Source: Prinia subflava
Lineage: Eukaryota > Chordata > Aves > Passeriformes > Cisticolidae
Direction of reading: 5' to 3'
Assembly (NCBI RefSeq): GCF_021018805.1
Contig: NC_086248.1
Location: forward strand, 95,627,239 to 95,691,238
DNA length: 64,000 nt
A program made the position numbers and the translations under genes. Below the pieces are notes generated by a model. It saw only the letters and a program-made list of their open reading frames with translations. It did no database searches and was not told the DNA's origin. The stretch's first letter is position 1. Each line of letters opens with the position of its first letter. Below, piece by piece: positions 58,902 through 64,000 of the stretch.

Positions 58902-59116
58902 GATATCAAGGGACTGTTGGCATTTTCCATTTACTTTTTACATAAAATAGAAAAAAAATCGCCTATAGTATGTAATTAATCTCTGATCTGGATCGCAGTC
59001 CCAACAATTAGATATTTCTTTAGGTTTTTTGTTTGTTTGTTTTGTTTTTATTTTTATTTTTGGTTTGTGTTTTTTGAGTGTTTTTGGGGTTTTTTTAATA
59101 TGCAAAAGGAAAGAAA

Positions 59117-59145
59117 CACTGATAACAGGCATAATGTTATCAGTG
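59117..59145. repeat. Perfect 11-bp inverted repeat
   Basis: CACTGATAACA (59117-59127) and TGTTATCAGTG (59135-59145) pair around a 7-base loop. A second CACTGATCA copy follows at about 59154, giving an alternative pairing with CAGTGATCA. Confidence 0.9.
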
Positions 59146-61369
59146 ATCAGAAACACTGATCAACTTTGAGGCGTCCAGGACTGTGTTTGGCTAGGAAAAG
59201 TGCTTTGCTTTCAGGCACAATATTTCTGCTTTTATTGAAAAGGGGGCTCTGAAATGCCTCCTCAAACACAGAAGAGGTGAAATTACAGTGGTAGAAGGTA
59301 GACGACTGCACACTTGTACAGAATATTGCCTGTGAATCAAGCTGCAGCAGAGTAGGTGAAGCCAGGGGTGATGAAAAGCAGGATTAATTATGGATACAGC
59401 TAAAACTTTGTGTGAGTCTGTCATGCTGGCAGCAATTAATCTCCCCAGTGATGAAAGACTACAAATAGGGTTCTTCAATGAGAGATGGGATTTGATTGGA
59501 CAAACAGGAGAGAGATATTGATGCAACAAGTTTTAACTGGTATCTCCCTGGGTGCCTCCAGAGGGAAGGGGAAAATATTCTTCATGAACAAGTAAAGAAT
59601 AAGAAAATTAATGAGATCAGTCTTAACAAGGCAGCACTAGAGAGGCCCTTTGCATGGGCACAAGTGAATAACAAATTTGGCTTGAGGTTGATGCATGATG
59701 ATGACTCAGGAAAGGGAAGCGGTTAATACAATCTGAACTGAAAAATTTGGATGGGTTCAGATTTCATGCACGTGTGTTTATTCTTCCTCTCTCAACATGC
59801 TTCTTTATAGCTGAATTTTATGCTGAATAATTATAATCCAGTGCTGTAACCATCTGATAAGCCTTTGCATTGCTGTGTATTTTTCATCTCTGGACCACAA
59901 AAAGCTGTCCAGGCACTAAATGAACTTTGCATAGGATGTGAAGCTGGGCAGTTTACAGTCCTGTCTAGGGGAAATGAAGTACAAAGATTCTAGAGCTAAT
60001 GAAAGCTTTTTAAAGAAAGTGGCTAGTTAAAGATTGCAGACAAGAAATAAATGGCCAACTCCATAATGGCACCTCAAACTTTTCTCTAGAATTTGCTTTC
60101 TTTTTAATGTCAAAACTTGATCTTTTTTGAGGGTGCACATAGAAAGATAAATGAGACATGAGAGAAATCATCTGGTACTTTCTAGTCCAGAGTCTTAGCT
60201 CAGTTTCTGAATGACTCAAATACAAACTCTAAAGTAAAAGCCAAAACTGCTGCTTAACCTGCTCTGTGAATGGTTCACCAGACTGTATCTTCTGCCTTCA
60301 TTCATTAGTGCTCATGGTACATCGTTGTAGTTGGAAACTGGTTTGTCTGTGGCTTGTATTTTTTCTTGTGACAAAGTTAAACGAGAAAGGTTTCTTCCTT
60401 TCCCATTACATTACATTCTTTCTATTGGGAAAAATCTGTGTCTGACTCTAAATCAACTTGGTCGATCTTTGAAGATATATATGTGAACATACGTATGCGA
60501 CTGCTCCCAAAACAGAAATTGCCACTGTCACCAAAAAAACTATATAAAATTATTACTTCCTGATTTGAAAGGCTCTCTTAAGTTTGTATTCATCATGTTA
60601 ACTAATCATTGTAAGATATACATTATGTTCTTAATACCACGGAAGTTTAGGGGAATATTTACTATTGGAAATAGTTGTTTAAAAGATTATGTCTGAAGAA
60701 TGCAGAATAATGCAGCAAAGCTCTTCGAAGAACTTTAATTTGCTATCAAAACCCAATTTATTCAATGTCTCCTTCCAGAAGAATATATTGTTAGTTCAGC
60801 TGCAACTTCTTAACTTCATCATATTTTATATATTTTGGCCATCATGCATTGCCACAAAGTATATTATACAGTGTGATTTAAAATGTGTTCTGATTAAGTA
60901 CACAGAAATGATCCTCTTCACTGTGCAAGGAATGAGGAGGGCATCATAAGCACCCATTGTTAAGGTCTAGATATATTTAATGATCATCTGTTAGCTAAAC
61001 CTTTTAATTCTATGCCTTGATTGTGTTATACCTTTATTTAAAGTCCAAGGTATTGTTTCAATTGCAGACATGAAAGCAGACAATGTCTTTCATCTTACCC
61101 ACTCCCATCACACAACCATTGGAAAGAAAAATACAGAAAATGTGTCTTCATGGAAAATCAAAATGGGAAAAAAAAGAGAGGCTAAAAAAGCATCAAGAGA
61201 AATTGATCAGCTGAAAGATGGAGTGAAAGACCTAGAGAGTGCAATGAGGGAGTGTGCTGGGAGTATGCTGTTATTCTTATTGATACAGTGGTACTTATCC
61301 AGGACCTAAAATTTTTTTGCATCTTAAAAAGATTATGGGTAATTTAGTAAATGTAAAGAGAAGGATGAT

Positions 61370-61840
61370 ATAGACATTTGGAGGCTTCTCTACAGGGAGG
61401 GATTATAAGGTCTTGCTCTTTTCAGCTCAGAAAAGAAATGGCAGAGCTGGAATCTGCCAGACCCCTGAGAAATGCTGAAGCTGGCAGAGAACATGAAGGA
61501 ATGATTAGCTGTTATGTGCTCATACAAGCACCAGTGACAATGTGAGGCAGCAGTTCCAAAGGCAACGGAGGGATTCCTGGCTGCTGGCCCTCACACAGAC
61601 CAAAAGTACTAATGAATTCTGCAAGGGATGAGACAAATTCATTAAGGGTAGGTCAACCAGTGACTCTTCAAAGTGATTGCCCATGTGTAACCGCTGCCTC
61701 AGGAAATCCCAAACTATTGCTTCTCGGAAACTGGCCCAGTGTAATGGGGATGAATCACCCTGTGATATGTGCCCTAGCCTTGTGCTTTCCCTAAACATCT
61801 GTTCCTGGGTCATGTAAGAAGTGGGACACTTAGTCACATA
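61370..61840 (+). mobile_element. Ancient CR1-type LINE 3' region, heavily diverged
   Basis: Several landmarks of old amniote CR1 3' regions occur in the right order: CTCAGAAAAGAAATGGCAGA, TGAATTCTGCAAGGGATGAG followed by ACAAATTCATTAAGGG and AGGTCAACCAGTGACT, then CCCAAACTATTGC, CGGAAACTGG, GGGGATGAATCACCCTGTGA, ATGTGCCCTAGCCTTGTGC and CTAAACATCTG. The terminal octamer repeats are not clear. It is much older than the copies at 15049 and 57243. Recognition is from memory of the family; boundaries are approximate. Confidence 0.65.
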
Positions 61841-64000
61841 CGCAGAGACTGAACTCACCATGATGAACTAAAAATTCTGAGCCCCATGTCCTATATTGAC
61901 CAGTTTCTGTAAACGATGCTACCACAGAAATCCTTCACAGGGAGCCTGTGCCTTTGAAACCTTGAAGACAGACTTGAATCATGAAGACTTCCTTCAGTGA
62001 AACTATTGATGGGGAAAATATTAAGAAAAATGAAGCAAACAGAGATTTGGCCCTAGTGAGACAGGCAGAAGTATGCTTACACTCAAAATGCAATTATTAA
62101 TATTTTAGCAAACTTGACAAAGGATATCTCAGTGTTCCTGTTAATTTTTTAAAATACAGAGTAACTAACTCCTTCTTCCCTGGAAATCTCCAACATATAA
62201 ACAACAACCAAGACTTTCACTTACAAGAGAAGAAAAAAGATTCTTTGGGAAAATCGTCAAAATAATTTTTTAAATGAACCCTAGGCCTTAGCTTGCATGT
62301 CAGCCACGTTAATGCAGATGTTTCCAGTTTGAAAATGAAGAGTGAGTTTTGTCTGTGTCTGTGGAGAGCCAGCTCTTCCCAAAGGATTTCTATCTTTTGC
62401 AGATAGAAATCAGAATCCAGGAGGGTTTAGTATAAGAAGAGATCAGTGCTTAGGTTCTGATAATGAGAAAGGAATTTGGTTAGGTTGGAATATTCGATCA
62501 ATATGGGATTGACATTACAAAGAGGACAAAAGAAGAATGCAAAAATATAATCCTCATTGTTAGAAGACTGTTAGATGTGAAGAGTAGCTAAATTAGACAT
62601 TGTGAGATGGCCGAAGTGGAATCCAAAATCCTGAAACCATGAACAAGGATGAGAATTAATTGTCTCAGAAGAAGAACCTTGGTGTTCAACACCGAGACAC
62701 AATATGGGCTCCCTCTCAGCTCCAGCAGAGGTGTCTCTACTGACTCTGCCCTCATGTAAGAACAGGGGAAAGGGGAATATTCCTGAATTTATTGTGTATA
62801 AGCCACCACTAAAGATCTCTGCTATCCGTGGTATGGGGCACTGTTGAAGGGGACAAACCAAAAACTCTGCACATCTGCATCAGTCCCAAGAGATCATGGA
62901 GACCCACACAAGCCAGAGCTTTCTCCAAGGAATTATAACAGGAACATGGCCAGCCCGTGGCAGGACAGTGTGTTCCTAAGCAAGAGCTGTCTCTCCAGCT
63001 ATCCAAAGGTTTTGCTCTGGGTCACATGGGAAAATGGATACTGTCCTGTGGCTGCTGGGATCAATCATGTGGTTGCCTATTTGAAGACAAGATAATGAAC
63101 TTCACATAAATTAGGTATTCACAATAAGAAAGCAAAGAAAAGGAGTTTTTCCTCTCCAGCTGAAAATTGCACCCATTTCTTTCCTGCTCCAGGCCTTCCA
63201 GCTTGCTAACCTGATGAATTATGGACAGTCATTCTTGCCAGCGTTGGCTAAATTCTTTTCTAATTATACATGTTCTGAATAGCACGAGGCAGACTTGCTG
63301 GTAGAACATTTGGTGCAGAGAGCATAATAAATTCCACAGAGAGCTTGACGTGCTTCACCATAGATGCAATATTCATTTTCCTCACCACAGAAGAGATGAG
63401 ATGCTGAGCCAGAGTTTGAAAAAACGTCGTGCTCCTTTACTAGGATGTGTGGGCAGGATCAACTTTGTTTGTTCAGTTAAAAGGCTGTGTTGTAAGACAA
63501 CTTCAGTAGAATTAATATCTAGACATTTGTAAAGCAGATTTTACGAGCACAAAAGCATGGAAGATGCAAATAAAATCAGATCTATAAGATACATAACCAT
63601 CACAATTTTAACACTGTTTTGGGATAAAGCTGAAAATAACGCATAAAAGCATAAACTATGTCAAGAAATTTTAGCACATGATCTTTTACTCAAATATCTT
63701 CTCTCTGGAAATTAGGTTGTAAAGTGCTTGCAATAAAAAGCAGCTCTAAAAAGAGTGGGGGTTTATTTTCAGGGAATGATTTACAGAACAAATATATTCA
63801 GATTTCAAGTAAAAACATTTCATTTTTTCAAACACCAGGCCTGCAAATCCATCTTGGGACCTCCAAGCAGATTCTTTTCCTGCTTCTCATGGATAGTAAT
63901 AAAGTTTCTAGAGACCATCTGTGGAAAAGCCCCTACATGTGTAGTGACTTTGCAAACTGAGTATTTGGATTTTACAAAAAGATGAAGAACATGTGAACAG
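61841..64000. other. Intergenic DNA to window end
   Basis: AT-rich, CpG-poor sequence with a perfect inverted repeat at 62385-62411 and otherwise short chance open frames. No exon, RNA gene or recognisable transposon is seen. Confidence 0.45.
62385..62411. repeat. Perfect 11-bp inverted repeat
   Basis: GATTTCTATCT (62385-62395) and AGATAGAAATC (62401-62411) pair around a 5-base loop TTTGC. Confidence 0.9.

Larger units (their letters stand above)
57346..61369. other. Intergenic DNA
   Basis: Non-coding sequence with a poly(A) run (58885-58901), a T-rich stretch (59026-59098) and AT-rich DNA to about 61070. Open frames at 57636-58154 (-) and 57715-58078 (+) overlap on opposite strands and show no domain. 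Confidence 0.4.

Noticed and set aside
1..64000. CRISPR arrays, prokaryotic operons, tRNA or rRNA genes, endogenous viral genes
   Set aside because: No regularly spaced repeats, no tRNA box A/B pair and no rRNA or viral protein landmarks were seen. The sequence is vertebrate nuclear DNA.

Overview
The window looks like a bird genome: CR1-type LINE fragments are the recognisable retroelements, I see no L1 or Alu-like elements, and the coding exons are extremely GC-rich. One protein-coding gene is supported. The left edge holds the last two coding exons of HLX (H2.0-like homeobox, + strand). The coding parts are 390-574 and 1463-1804, and the 3' UTR ends near a poly(A) signal at 2319-2324. Exons 1-2 and the promoter lie before base 1.

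Layout. 1-2345 is the 3' end of HLX. From about 2.4 to 11.7 kb there is a long CpG-rich but non-coding domain, like the unmethylated valleys around developmental transcription-factor genes. Short AT-rich, homeobox/forkhead-motif-rich blocks interrupt it (5.8-6.3, 6.74-6.96, 7.5-8.1, 9.4-10.04 kb) and look like conserved regulatory elements. From about 11.9 kb to the end the sequence is CpG-poor and behaves like a gene desert. I found no exon, RNA gene or intact transposon there, only decayed CR1 copies, old palindromic MITE-like remnants, simple repeats and candidate non-coding elements. In other amniotes a large gene-poor interval follows HLX, which agrees.

The least expected signals are these. 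(1) A ~716-bp sequence at 8359-9074 has diverged direct copies elsewhere in the window: its first 90 bp at 12463-12552 and the remaining ~620 bp at 22839-23456, so the second copy appears split by 10.3 kb. (2) Three identical 15-bp modules, each holding a perfect cAMP-response element, lie within 66 bp just downstream of HLX. (3) A 13-bp minisatellite sits directly against a pyrimidine-poor splice acceptor of the last HLX exon. (4) Several CpG-retaining or strongly structured blocks lie inside the desert.

If the regulatory reading is right, most of the window serves HLX expression. Conservation calls are by eye, without alignments. I saw no prokaryotic, viral or CRISPR content.
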